From: Adiantum capillus-veneris
Taxonomy: Eukaryota > Streptophyta > Polypodiopsida > Polypodiales > Pteridaceae
Reading direction: 5' to 3'
Length of the DNA stretch: 64,000 nucleotides
NCBI GenBank assembly: GCA_014529385.2
Contig: CM043958.1
Location: 137,993,043-138,057,042 of the forward strand
The notes under the pieces were generated by a model that was not told where the DNA came from, searched no databases, and worked only from the letters and a program-made list of their open reading frames with translations. The first letter of the stretch is position 1, and each line of letters starts with the position of its first letter. This document shows, piece after piece, positions 33,700 through 44,719 of the stretch. A program made the translations under genes and the position numbers.

Positions 33700-34345
33700 T
33701 ATTCTGAATGTCCCTGAGATGGAATCTGCCACATTTGCACAAGGTTCAATAGTTTAACAGACATTCATGTTTGAGTGCATAAGCATATTGGACATGCTAA
33801 TGTGCACACGCTGAAGACAATGCAAACCAAGAGATTCAGAGAGATTTGTCATTGTTTGAGATGACTGCAATGCATATGATTTGTGAGGCTTATTAGTTTG
33901 GTAAGCGAGAAAATGCATCGTTATCATTAGTCGATCAAGGGTTTCAGTCCACTTGGGTGTCTTGTCCATGCATTGGGAAAAATTATTCTATGTGACATTG
34001 TGAATGTCCTTGAGAAGGAATTTGCCCCATTTGCACAAGGTTCAATAGTTGTTTGCAGATATTCACGTTTGGGTGCATAAGCATATTGGACATGCTAATG
34101 TGCACAGGGGCTGAAGAGAATGCAGACCAAGAGATTCCGACAAATTTATCATTGTTTGAGATGACTGCAATGCATACGATTTGTGAGGCTTGTTTGTTTG
34201 GGAAGCGAGAAAATGCATCATTTTCCCTTGTGACAATTAGTCCATCAAGGGTTTCACACTTGGATGTCTTGTCCATGCATTGGGAAAAATTCTTCTATCT
34301 CACAAACAATTGTCTTCTTTCACACTTCATCGACATCCATGAAGC
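33700..34345 (+). pseudogene. Ty1/Copia pre-integrase / integrase zinc-finger fragment, tandemly duplicated
   Basis: Two ~296 bp copies (TTTGCACAAGGTTCAATAG at 33734 and 34030) both encode, with frame changes, VHKHIGHANVH and later ICEACLFGKRENASF. This is the H-x-H / C-x2-C zinc arrangement of the GAG_pre-integrase region of Copia elements. The first copy keeps HIGHANVHTLKTMQTKRF in one frame; the second keeps the CEAC part open. No catalytic integrase core follows; the sequence ends at a (GA)n run. Confidence 0.65.
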
Positions 34346-34369
34346 TAGTTTTGTTCCTATAGTTGCTCG

Positions 34370-34372
<3 letters not shown>

Positions 34373-34409
<37 letters not shown>
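34373..34409. repeat. (GA)n microsatellite
   Basis: A GA run of about 37 bp. Confidence 0.95.
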
Positions 34410-34411
<2 letters not shown>

Positions 34412-34639
34412 CTGCAATATATGGTAGTGTCACGAGCAAGATTTTATCCATTTCTCATTTATTCCAAGGCCGGAGATACCGTAATTATAATAGTATCATT
34501 CCAGACGTAGCATTACATAGAACAATTAGCTGTCGGTGCGGATACAATATGTTCTGTGAAAAATGGTTCTTAATTAAGCTAATTAATGATGATGATGATG
34601 ATGGTATAAATATATGAGGGGATCCTGAGCTTTTATGAA

Positions 34640-34975
34640 CTAGCCCTGAATCCAGACAGCGCGCAACTTGGTTGCGCCTTGCACCACGCAGCCTGGTCCA
34701 TAGATCTGCGCGACGCTACTATAGCCCTCGCAATCTTGCTGGTTATGAACGGAGACGGGGTGCTGCTGCTGACCTCGGAGATGCGAACGGCGCCCTGGTC
34801 GTTGAATCTCTGGCAAGTATTACCCCTACAAAGAAGGTGTTGGTAGGGCTTCCGTCGCAGCTGGCTACATTAAATGTCTCAATCTTGGCTGCCTCACCAA
34901 GCTGCAAAAGCAGGAAGGCGCAACAGAAAATTAGAGCCGCGGCGGGGGGGGACGAGGGAGGAGCTGCGGTGCCAT
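34640..34975 (-). pseudogene. Possible small secreted protein gene, frame-broken
   Basis: On the minus strand an ATG at 34975 opens MAPQLLPRPP and then meets C8 (34944-34951) and a stop at 34931. In the frame reached with two fewer C, the next residues are AALIFCCAFLLLQLGEA, a good signal-peptide core with a small-residue end, followed by KIETFNVASCDGSPTNTFF. In another frame, NTCQRFNDQGAVRISEV continues to a TAA near 34637. The region is GC-rich against AT-rich surroundings and has a TATA box at a fitting distance. I do not recognise a family. It may be a real gene with an assembly error in the homopolymer, a spliced gene, or a pseudogene. Confidence 0.3.
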
Positions 34976-35103
34976 GTTACGGCGCCTGTGGTAGGGAGGG
35001 CCGAAGAGAGGCTGAAGAGGGTGGGGAGGATATTGAAGGAAGATAATTAGTGCAGATGGAGGCGCTAGGAGTGGGTGGTGGTGAGAGGCGTGGAGTCTGA
35101 GGG

Positions 35104-35112
35104 CCTTTTATA
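35104..35112 (-). promoter_or_regulatory. TATA box (TATAAAAGG)
   Basis: A canonical TATAAAAGG on the minus strand, about 130 bp upstream of the ATG at 34975 and at the edge of the GC-rich island. Confidence 0.4.
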
Positions 35113-35342
35113 CTGCATGCCACACTCGCTGCAGTTTTGAGGACGTAGGAAAAGTCTCTGCTTTCAGATCGATTCTGCAATTTTTATGCGTTTTAGTCAA
35201 AGATCAAAAGTGAAGGTGGTGTTTTGAAATTTGGAGCTGTGGAAAAAGTCCTCCTCGTTGAAAATGTCCTCCCGTTCTCCCTTGGTTTTCAAATGTGCCA
35301 AAAATTTTCCGCATTTCTTCCATTATACAAACCTTTTTTTTT

Positions 35343-35635
35343 GGGGGGGGGGGGGTCATATGCGAATTATCGATGTTGAGCTCTCCAACTCTACAAAAAA
35401 TGGAGAATGGCTCTCTAGTGTTCAACCCTGGCAGATGTACGCAATATACAACTTCAATGTGAACGCCACAAGCACAAAGGCACACGGAACAATGTATTTC
35501 AATGCTCTTAGAGTGCCTACCCATACACTGTTCATATTAGCATCACACTCAGCTTGCATATTGGCTAACCATTTTTTTGCCATTTATGCCTCATCAAACA
35601 AAATTACATTCTTCCTCCTCATCACACATATTTGA
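35343..35635 (+). other. Coding-like fragment, unidentified
   Basis: A plus-strand frame after a G-run (about 35343-35355) contains IIDVELSNSTKNGEWLSSV and WQMYAIYNFNVNATST. The composition is protein-like with two N-glycosylation-type sites. No upstream ATG of good context and no family match. It stands next to the GC-rich island, but on the other strand. Confidence 0.25.
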
Positions 35636-35639
35636 AACA

Positions 35640-36375
35640 AGAAAAGAATAACAATGTGATGCATACGAGGCATGAGACCTAAGAAGGAAACTGAATAAGT
35701 CTCCTACGACTAGAAACCAGATGTCTCTAGTTTGCTCTCATATCAAGTTTTCACTAACCGTTTTGGTGTTCTTCTACTAGCATGCCCACTTTCAGCCCTT
35801 TTGTCATCAACTACTGCACATCTGCATCATTAATAGGTTCATCTGTGATGTTCTTAGCATTAGGACATTTCGGAGGTTTTTAAGAGGGGCTTTTAAGAAA
35901 ATAGCTCGATCTCTGGCGTTATTGGCATTAGGACATTTCATATGTCTTCTAGAGGGACTTCTAATAATTTGCATGTTTTGGCTTATTCTCTCCAAAAAAT
36001 ACTAATAGGAGAAGTTCATATGAAGGCTCAAAACTTTACCACCGAAAAAGTGCACGATTAACACTATTCCACCCATTGCCCTAACCATTTAAGAATAAAA
36101 CTATCAAACCCCAATTAATGTTGAATGGAAGGAGAATTCTACATTTTGGCTCCTTCACTCATTGCATTTTGAATTAGTTTTGCCTAGGTGGCCACTTAGA
36201 TGTGGCCATTACTAAGAGCCACTTAGATGTGGCTCTTAGCAATGTGTGGGTATATGAATTCCTTAATAAATGATTGTGTCACTGTCCTGCAATATCCTTA
36301 GAGAAAGAGATTATATTACATCCTTGGCAGGTGACTTCTCAAGTCAACCCTACTCACCAGCAACTCTTGCAAAGC
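35640..36375. other. No recognisable gene
   Basis: A short duplicated phrase (CATTAGGACATTTC followed by AGAGGG) occurs near 35859 and 35928. Minus-strand frame 35807-35995 spans it, but no domain is evident. Confidence 0.35.
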
Positions 36376-36379
36376 TTGC

Positions 36380-36434
<55 letters not shown>
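36380..36434. repeat. (CA)n microsatellite
   Basis: About 54 bp of CA repeat; histidine/threonine frames across it are artefacts. Confidence 0.95.
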
Positions 36435-36437
<3 letters not shown>

Positions 36438-36840
36438 CGCACGCGGATCTTCTGCCCTTCTCCTACCGTGGCCTCGTGCTGCGTGCAACGCCGCCAACTG
36501 CATGGGTACTTCTTCTCATTTCAACACTTGTTCTATTATTAAAACAGGTAATATACTTGTTTTTTTAAAATTTTAAGAGGGAGCTCACCCACGGCCATGA
36601 CCCCTTACTCCTATTGTAGAGTGTGCGAGTCGCAACTATACTATACATCAGATTCCTTCCCCCTAAACAAGAATTTTTGTCCTCAAGATTTCTTTGGAAC
36701 GAGTGATCGTAAAGCTAGGAGCCTATTGTGGAGAGTGCTTGCTTGCTTCGACATGGAACTCACTATATAACTATTTGAATTAAAATTCTTGATAAATTAT
36801 GTATCTAGTTCTCTTTTCTCGAGTGTCTAGTATTTTCTAA

Positions 36841-37640
36841 GGCTCATGAGGAAGAGACTAAATATCTATGAGCTGCTCCACAATTTGATCATTTGGGATC
36901 AAAGTATCAGAATCCCCAAGTCTTTTCTTAAGTTTTCTAACATGAAAACTAGGTGGAATCCACTCGTTTCTAGTAATTAAAGCTTGTAATCTCTCTCCCG
37001 TAATCATTTTAAGTATTGTGTGTGATCCATAGTATGTAGGAGATGACTTTGGATGTAGTCCACTTTTCATAGTTTTTGATTTTTCATGCGCCTTAAGGTA
37101 AACTCATTCTCCTTCCTTAAAGGGGAGAGGTTTCCTATGAGGATCATCATAGACCGTAGCTCTATCTTGAGCTCTCCTAATCTTGCTCGGAGCAAGCTTA
37201 AGCATTTCATTCATATCTTCTAGGAAATATTTAGTTGGTAATTGGATCTTGTAAGCTCTCTCCCTATCTTTTTAAGTATTGTGTATGGTCCAAAATACAT
37301 AGGAGGTAACTTTTGACATAATCCATTTTTCATAGTTTTTTTATTTTTAGACACCTTAAGGTAAACTTGTTCTCCTTCCTCAAAGGTGAGAGCTTTCCTA
37401 AGAGGATCATCACAGGCCCTAGCTCTATCTTGAGCTGTCCTAATCTTGCTCTAAGCACGTTTAAGCATTTCATTCATATCTTCTAGGAAATCTTTAGCTG
37501 CCCAAACTTTCTCTTTTTTACATTCCTACTGCATATGGAGCTCTTAGTTGAAATCCATACATTACCATGAATGGACTATACCATATTGTGGAAGAGCGCT
37601 TGGAATTGTTATATGCAAACTCTACTATAGGTAATTACTC
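36841..37640 (-). pseudogene. Ty3/Gypsy integrase C-terminal fragments, two in direct order
   Basis: Minus-strand sequence 36858-37070 contains MKSGLHPKSSPTYYGSHTI, FHVRKLKKRLGD and NDQIVEQLIDI, the tail of a chromovirus integrase. It resembles the chromovirus relic at about 55.47-55.53 kb (FDNLIQDDQIVELIDTQS). A second copy of the tail with its preceding AQDRA-like segment follows at about 37.23-37.64 kb. A pair with the same structure sits at 38571-39335. Confidence 0.65.
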
Positions 37641-37649
37641 TTTCCAATT

Positions 37650-38565
37650 AGTTTGCCTTTTCCTTGCATACACGTCTTCTAAGACTTGGTTAACCCTTTC
37701 AGTCTGACCATCGGTTTCAAAACCTACAAATGTATAAATTATGACTCCATATAGCTAAATTCACAAACGCATAAACTAAAAACATATAAACAGCTATCAG
37801 TCCATATAGCTAAATGAAGAGTCCTACCCGTGCTTTAAACCTCAATCAAGTGACCCATCCGACACCTACCATGCAAATCATTGCTCATCATACATACTAG
37901 AATGAGCTGACAGTTATTCTAGGATAGAGACTTGGAGTTAGTCAGGTAGGAATAGATATTCAAACTTCAGGTGCAAACTTTAAACATCAGCACACAAACC
38001 AGATAAAGATTAAAATGGAAACATAGAGACAAGAAACTAGAAATGATATGTATTCAGATACTGAAAGTATACAATTGGCACTAGATAGAGCTACAAAAAT
38101 TTTAATTTATGCTATGAAAAAATACCCAATTGGTACAAAAGAGTAAGACTCCGTAATGACTATCCCACAAAATGAAGTAATGGGTCCTATTTATAGGTGC
38201 CCAAACTAGGATCCTACTGATGACTTACGAAATGATTTTCTCATATTAAACTAATCATTGAATATGGGAAGATAAAAGGGGAACAAGAGTTAGGATATAG
38301 ATATATGTGCTTCTAGACCTATCTCAATAGGGGTCCAAAAGGAGAGATGGTTGCATCTCAATAGGGGTCCAAAAGGGATGGTCTACCAAAGAGCAAATGT
38401 GAAATAAGTGCTTCTAGACTTATCTCAATAGGGGACCAAGAGGAGAGTTGAGGATCCTTTTGTGAAGAGTGCTTACTTTCTCCCACGTAGAACTCTCTAT
38501 AGAATAATCTTTCCATTTGAATTAGAACTCTTGATAATTTACGCATCTAGTTCTCTTTGTCGATA
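37650..38565. other. Spacer between duplicated integrase fragments
   Basis: Non-coding and AT-rich. The phrase TATCTCAATAGGGGTCCAAAAGG, or a close variant, is repeated three times at 38310-38460. A CCATATAGCTAAAT phrase is repeated near 37746 and 37802. Confidence 0.5.
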
Positions 38566-38570
38566 GTCTA

Positions 38571-39335
38571 GTATTTTCTAAGGCTCATGAGGAAGAGATT
38601 GTGTATCTATGAGTTCCACAATTTGAATCATCTGAGATCTCTTTGGGATCAAGTTATCAGAATCCCCAAGTCTTGTCTTAAGCTTGCTAGCATGAAAAAC
38701 TAGATAGATTCAACTTGTCTCTGGTATTTGGAGTTTGTAAGCTCTCTCCCGTATCATTTTAAATATTGTATATGGTCGACAATATATAGGAGGTAACTTT
38801 AGACATAGTCCACTTTTCATAGTTTTTGATTTTTTTGTCACCTTAAGGTAAACTTGTTCTCCTTCCTCAAAGATGAGAGGTTTCCTATGAGGATCATCAT
38901 AGACCCAAGATATATCTTGAGCTCTCCTAATCTTGCTTTGAGAAAGTTTAAGTATTTAATTCATATCTTCTAGGAAATCTTTAGTTGGTAATTGGAGCTT
39001 TTATGCTCTCTCCCCTATCTTTTTTAGTATTGTGTAGGGTCCACAATACTAGGAGATAACTTTGGACATATATAGTCCATTTTTCCTAGTTTTTTATTTT
39101 TCAGGCACCTTAAGATAAACTCGTTCTCCTTACTCAAATGTGAGAGGTTTTCTATGAGGATCATCATAGGCCCTAGCTCTATCTTGAGCTCCCCTAATCC
39201 TACTATGGGCAAGTTTACACATTTCATTGATATCTTCTAGGAAATTTTTAGCTGCCCAAACTTTCTCCTTTTGCAATCCTACTGCATAGGGAGCTCTTGG
39301 TTGAAATCCATACATTCCCATGAATGGACTATACC
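38571..39335 (-). pseudogene. Ty3/Gypsy integrase C-terminal fragments, second pair
   Basis: Two direct copies of the integrase tail (about 38571-38990 and 38990-39335). The second extends upstream into FMGMYGFQPRAPYAVGLQ (39130-39441 frame), then QDRARAYDDPHRKPLTFE. The same block in the 55 kb chromovirus reads FKFTYGFQPRALYVVG. The order A-B, spacer, A-B shows a duplication of an already duplicated segment. Confidence 0.65.
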
Positions 39336-39344
39336 CGAGCATCA

Positions 39345-39800
39345 ACATGGGAGACCATTGAGGATCAATGCTATTTCCATAAATAAATTCAAAGAAGACA
39401 AAGTGGATCCATTGATCAATGTCAATATTGGCAACAATCAAGTTGAAACTACCGCTCTACTCAATGCACGAGCCCAAGGAAATGTTGTTTCCCTCAGCCT
39501 ATATACACAGCTTAATGAAGATGCAAAGCTTCAAACACCACCACACAAGATGCAGAGCTATACTGACCACAAGATCAAAGCATTACTAGGGTCTGTAACC
39601 TTATTAGTTCAAATCAATCAATCTATCTACCCACATAGATTTATGTGGTAGAAGATCATCAAAACCAACACAAAAAATTGCTAGGACACCCATGGCAAAG
39701 GAAATAAAATGTTCAAATAGATTGGAAGTTTGATCTGATACAAATTCGGATTGAAATAGAGAGTCACACGGTTCCCTTAACTACAGTAACAGAAACATGT
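39345..39800 (+). pseudogene. Ty3/Gypsy retropepsin fragment
   Basis: Plus-strand frame 39271-39651 reads VDPLINVNIGNNQVETTAL, then LNARAQGNVVSLSLYTQL, an aspartic-protease active-site block where D-T/S-G has become N-A-R. A frame change then gives HKKLLGHPWQ (LGRPW-like), as at the protease end. It is joined head-to-head with the minus-strand integrase fragment at about 39.34 kb. Confidence 0.6.
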
Positions 39801-41440
39801 CTAGCAATTGAACAAACAATTGACAAGGGCAAACAACCCTTGCATACGGGAATCATGCCATGGATTTCCAAAGAGTTGCCACAAAACCAACACTTCAAAT
39901 AAAGATGACATCAAATCCGATGAGATAAACACAAAACAAAAGCAAAACATGGATACCCAAACACCAACCCCACATAATGCAGGTATGGTTCAGGGGGGAT
40001 TTTATTTTTGTGAGCTTTTGTTTTCGTGCTTTTGCATTCATATTGTGTTTTTTAGAGTTTTTTCATGTATTTTCTTAGACAATATTACCATACAATTAAG
40101 CTATCCATATTAAGTTATTGAGTTAGGAAAAGATTATGCATTGTCTAAATTACTCTGCATAACAAAAACTCAACTCAAGCTCAAAAGGAAAACTCTTTTT
40201 TTTTTAATGGAACCCCCTTTGTCCAATGGTATGGGTTTCAATCCATAAACTAGCCACCCCAGCATGGGCTTCCACATTTCTAAAACAATCCTCAGAAATT
40301 TCAACCGACCATACATATGCATAACATTGTAAGGAATTTTCCAAAGCAATCCATACCACAATTACTCATTTGCATAGCCAAATATGAACCACACCCCTTG
40401 AGAGGTTCACGCTATGTAGATCTTCTTTATCATGTGTGTACAATGCAAGTTTGATAAAAGACATTATTGTTAGAAAAGAGGCATCTAATATTGTTCTCCC
40501 ACAAGGAAAAGGAGGCCCATATGTGTTGACTTTCTTGAAGGGTTGTCAAGTGGACACGGGAATTGGTGATTCAAGGTTTAACTAGGGGTTTAACACAAAT
40601 TTTCCTCAACTTTCTCATCAACCCTATTTCATGTCCTTCCTTTGCTATGGTGACTAATCGACCTCCTCTCCAAATCTCCTCAACTATTTCAAATCGACCT
40701 CCTCTCCAAATCTCCTCAACTATTTAAAATGTTCAAACATTTCCCTTTGTCTCATGTAACAATCTTCCCTTTAACTTTGTAGCTTCCAACATCTAGCAAA
40801 ATGTAAAGAAAAGATCAAATACGCAGATTGGGAGTCCCAAATTTGACAAGGATACTTAGGTTCTTGAGACTAGATATGTCACTCACCCTTCAAAACCCTT
40901 ACATGATCCTCTTGCTAATGAGAACATATCTCAAACCCTAGATACTTCACATGAACCACACCAAGCGCCTTGAGGGGATCACTTTATAATTATGTGACTA
41001 TCACGTGAGTGCAGTAAATTTCATTTTTTCTCATATTCTCACATATAGAAGGGTACTGTAAAATGGTCTTGAGAAAGAAATTTATATATCAAATAAGAAA
41101 GAGGTGTTTTTTATTTGTAAAAAAAATTCATAGATCGGGAGTTTAAATTAGCTCTTGAAGACACATGATATACACAATTTATACATAGTGACCCTCTCGA
41201 ACCAAGCACACACTAGAGAAGGAGAATATGGACGTGTATTTATTGAAATCTAAGAATGAGAAAATTGGTATAAACAATTGCATGATAGAGTCTTCATTGG
41301 CCTATTTCATGGAGCAAGATGGTCTTCAGTTGAAGCCTTAAATTATGGATGGCTCATAATTCGATAAAAAGAACTTTTTGCATACCATATTTAGTAACCT
41401 TAACAATTACTACCTCTTTTTTTTCACGATGGTCTTCAAG
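39800..41440. other. No clear gene
   Basis: AT-rich sequence with short frames only. A phrase CGACCTCCTCTCCAAATCTCCTCAACTATTT is duplicated at about 40650 and 40686. Confidence 0.4.
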
Positions 41441-41720
41441 TTATTAGTCATGGTCATTGGCTTGCACAACGGTTACTCTTATTTCCCTCTCCAAATGGAA
41501 TTTTTTATTCAATGTGGGACAAGGTGAGCCCTCTAAGGTGCCTATATGGGTAGATTTCCCTAATTTTCTTGTAATATTCTACCCTTGACTTAAATTCTAC
41601 CATTGGTAGTCAGATTGGCAAGGTTCTAAGCCAAAAGTGAAGGGATGGTTTTAATTTCAAAGTAGGACGCTCAACTTATCATTGAAGAGGACACCCTACA
41701 GGGGTTGAAACACTTTTTTC
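41440..41720 (+). pseudogene. Possible LINE ORF1 (DUF4283-like) fragment
   Basis: A shifting plus-strand frame gives GHWLAQRLLLFPSPNG, then GEPSKVPIWVDFPNFLVIF and IGKVLSQK. The VPIWVxFPxL block followed by a GK/L motif resembles the DUF4283 domain of plant L1-type ORF1. Several stops and frame changes; no endonuclease or RT nearby. Confidence 0.3.
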
Positions 41721-42534
41721 CTATCAGAGATTTTTTAGGGGTAGCCTCCATATCTTCAAAAGGTTACATACAAAAAATTTCCCAATGCATTATTCCATTG
41801 TTTTAATCAAGGACAACTAAGAAAAGGCTAAAAATTTAGTTGCACTTAAATTCTTTTGGTCAATATCTTGCTTCTCTATACTTAAAAATTGGTCTACTGC
41901 AAAATATGCATTGCAATATTTGACGGGTACATCAGAGTCTATACTTATGCATTAGTGGTGAAAAAATGGATCTTCTCAAAGATATTTGTAGCAAACTTCT
42001 TGGATATTTTCATGAAAACTTAGTAAACTTCGTGATTTTCCATGGGTTTTGTTTACAAAGAGATCTAGCTTTATGTACTAATAGGGCATCATGTCCTTTT
42101 AATAGCGTACCTAGGTTTCCCAAGTTTCTCCAATTCCCTTACATCATGCCCCTATGAATCGTTGCAATAATAACTATAGAATCTTTTACTTAATGTAGTT
42201 CAAGTTCCTTACATCATGTCCATGAATCTCTACATGCAGTACATTCTATAGCATCTTACTAAATTCCTTCTTATCTTTTCTACACCTTTTCCGACTCTTC
42301 TTATTCATGCTTGAATGCCAAATCATATGAAGTCCCAACACATGAGAGGATTCCCATTCTAATTAGCTAAGATAGTCAAGAGTGAAATACATCCTTTTGG
42401 AACATGCTATGATTATTAGCCATAAGAGGCTTGACGTATCAAATTGCTTGCACATTCAAATATGCATTAGAATTAGAAAAGTTCAAAATAAGAGCAAAGT
42501 TTTCAGATAAAGAAGATTAAATATCTACATACAT

Positions 42535-42881
42535 CACTATAAGAGGAAAACTCCAAAACCGCTAGCATTGCCGCAGATTAACAAAGGAAACTAGAAAGAG
42601 AAAATATTGTGTGTGCGCCAATGACCGCGGCAAAGGACGTGGCAGTGGTTTGACAACAATATACGCATTAATAGAAGCGGTAATATAGCCACAATTTTTT
42701 TGCACGAATATTACCGTGCATATTACCGCATTTATTACCGTGCTTATTATCATGCATATTACCGCGCATATTACCGCACATATTACCTCACATATTACCG
42801 TGCATATTATTGCCATACGGATTTTCAAAAATAAAGATGCTCGTCTGGTCCATCCAATTTGGATGGCACAGATGAGCATCT
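42535..42881. mobile_element. CACTA-like end fragment with ATTACCGC repeats
   Basis: CACTATAAGAGG at 42535 resembles a CACTA terminus. Around nine ATTACCG-type units (ATATTACCGCGC, ATATTACCGCAC and variants) follow at 42690-42815 with about 12 bp spacing. The same motif flanks the element 1 transposase at 4020-4070 and, inverted, at 8459-8560. It closes with an imperfect 23 bp hairpin at 42835-42881 (AGATGCTCGTCTGGTCCATC and its near complement). No opposite terminus was found. Confidence 0.45.
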
Positions 42882-42889
42882 ATATTGTT

Positions 42890-43405
42890 GACCTGTATAA
42901 AGTTATCTTGTCTATGACTATTTTCTTCAAGCACATAGTTCACATCAACAAATATTGGTCGCTTCTTCTTAATGCTCCTCTCTTACAAGTAGCTCTATTT
43001 ATTGTAGGGGCTTTGTATACTCATATTCGACATTGAAGAGTGAGTCAAATCAACCAGTAACTTGGAAGCTGATGTAGTTGATGATTGACTTAAGAACCTT
43101 TGTGCATGATCAAAGTTCTAGTACTAGGAGCACACTCATAACCTTTAAGATAAGCATCATATTTGAAACTTTGTAGCATTTCCATTGCCATTGCCATGTT
43201 TATGCTGGCGTCCATTTGGCATTTTCAATGATTATGCATTATGCTCATTATGACATCTATGATAGGTAGATATAGATAGACAAATAGATTTAATTATCAT
43301 TCATGAAGGTCAGAGATGACCTATGGGACAAAAGGAAACATTACAAAGTTCCTTCCGAATAAAGGAAAATGGGTCTTTTAATTCATGATGAAGTGTGTGT
43401 GTATA
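42890..43405. other. No recognisable gene
   Basis: AT-rich, short frames only. Confidence 0.4.
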
Positions 43406-43411
43406 GCTGGG

Positions 43412-44716
43412 TTTTAACACTAGTTTGGTACCAAAACAGGACACTTAAGTGTCCTTTTTTTTACAAATTTAGATTAATTGCTACTTGCATCAGATAGTGT
43501 ATTTGAGAAAACCCTCTTGATATGCTTAAATATATTAGCTAAAGGTTCTTTGGAAAATATAACCTTGCATTTTAGAAGCTATCATGATTAAGAAATATAC
43601 TCATCAAGTGGACCCCCATAAGACTGCAAATGATGCCTTGAAGAAATCAACTTTATAAGCTAAAAAAAAATGAAGCAACCTTGTAGAAAATTGTACACAA
43701 CTTTTCAACAATTGTGCTATAGATAATTGCAAGTTTCATAGGCAAAAAAATTTCCTTGAAAGTATATAAAATAATGGGAGCTTCTATGTGTTTGGGCCAT
43801 TTCAAGCATATCGTTGTATGCATATAAAAAATATGTTTTTGATGTGTTTTTAGTTTTAGATGCGATACACTGCTTATTCTCTCCAATCAGGACTCAAGGT
43901 GGCAAGTAGGAGTGCTTTGGTCAGATATTGTTTTTGGATCATTTCCTTGTTTTTGGATCACTTCCAATATTCAAAACTGCAGATGCAAAAATTTTGATAT
44001 TTTAATTCTTGAGACATAAGTATTCAAAACCTACAATAACTTCAAACTTTTCACACATATCAACTAAATGTATCAAAGTTCATGGTATGAATACAAATGG
44101 GATACCTAAAACTTTGGTTTCAATGTTATTGTGGAGGACTCAAGATTTTCAAGCACACTCAAAATTTCAAGATAGGGTGTAAACAACAAGATTTATGTAA
44201 GTTAGGGAGCCAAAAAAAAATGTAATTTCTTGGTTTTACAATATAAGTCATTTGATGTTGTCAAATTGCAGAAGAATAGCCCCAATTCCATGAGAGGACC
44301 TTTGAAAGGCCAAAATTATGCCCTTAGTCAACACGTGCTCAAGTATGAAATTATGTTTATAACTTGCAATTAAATTTGAAACTATTCCTTGAAGGTCATT
44401 TCATTGTTTTGTAACACCAAGTACTAGCACTTGGCTTCTAAAAACATGAAAAAGCTCATCTCTACAAAAAGATATAAGAATTTTATGATTTTTTTGGTGA
44501 AACAGCTTGAAATATTACGATTTAGAAATTACCACAATTCTCTCCATAGGGCTTGTATTTTGACATGGAGAAAAATACAATGTTTTCTTTTCCTCATAAC
44601 CAACCTATGGTCGAAGCAAGGTGTAAAAAAATTATTTCTAGCTTGACAAATAAATTGCCAAAACTTCGCTGGAAAACAAGACACTTTAGTGTCCAATTAC
44701 AGGACTAGTGTTAAAA
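43412..44716. mobile_element. Non-autonomous DNA element with TTAA-flanked inverted ends, 1.3 kb
   Basis: TTTTAACACTAGT (43412-43424) and ACTAGTGTTAAAA (44704-44716) are exact reverse complements. If TTAA (43414-43417 and 44711-44714) is the duplicated target, the element runs CACTAG..CTAGTG, 43418-44710. Inside each end lies a second palindrome: GGACACTTAAGTGTCC at 43439-43454 and GACACTTTAGTGTC at 44680-44693. The interior is AT-rich without a transposase-like frame. A TTAA target is known for piggyBac-type elements; a 3 bp CACTA-type duplication does not fit (TAA against TTA). Confidence 0.55.
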
Positions 44717-44719
44717 ATA

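Noticed and set aside
36270-36576. Histidine/threonine-rich frames
   Set aside because: Translation of the (CA)n run.
40170-40361. Minus-strand 63-residue frame possibly from a LINE ORF1
   Set aside because: No domain wording convincing enough; left as non-coding.
43418-44710. Assignment of the TTAA-flanked element to the CACTA superfamily because its ends read CACTAG
   Set aside because: The 3 bp next to each end differ (TAA and TTA), while TTAA fits both sides, and no subterminal array or tnp2 sequence is present.
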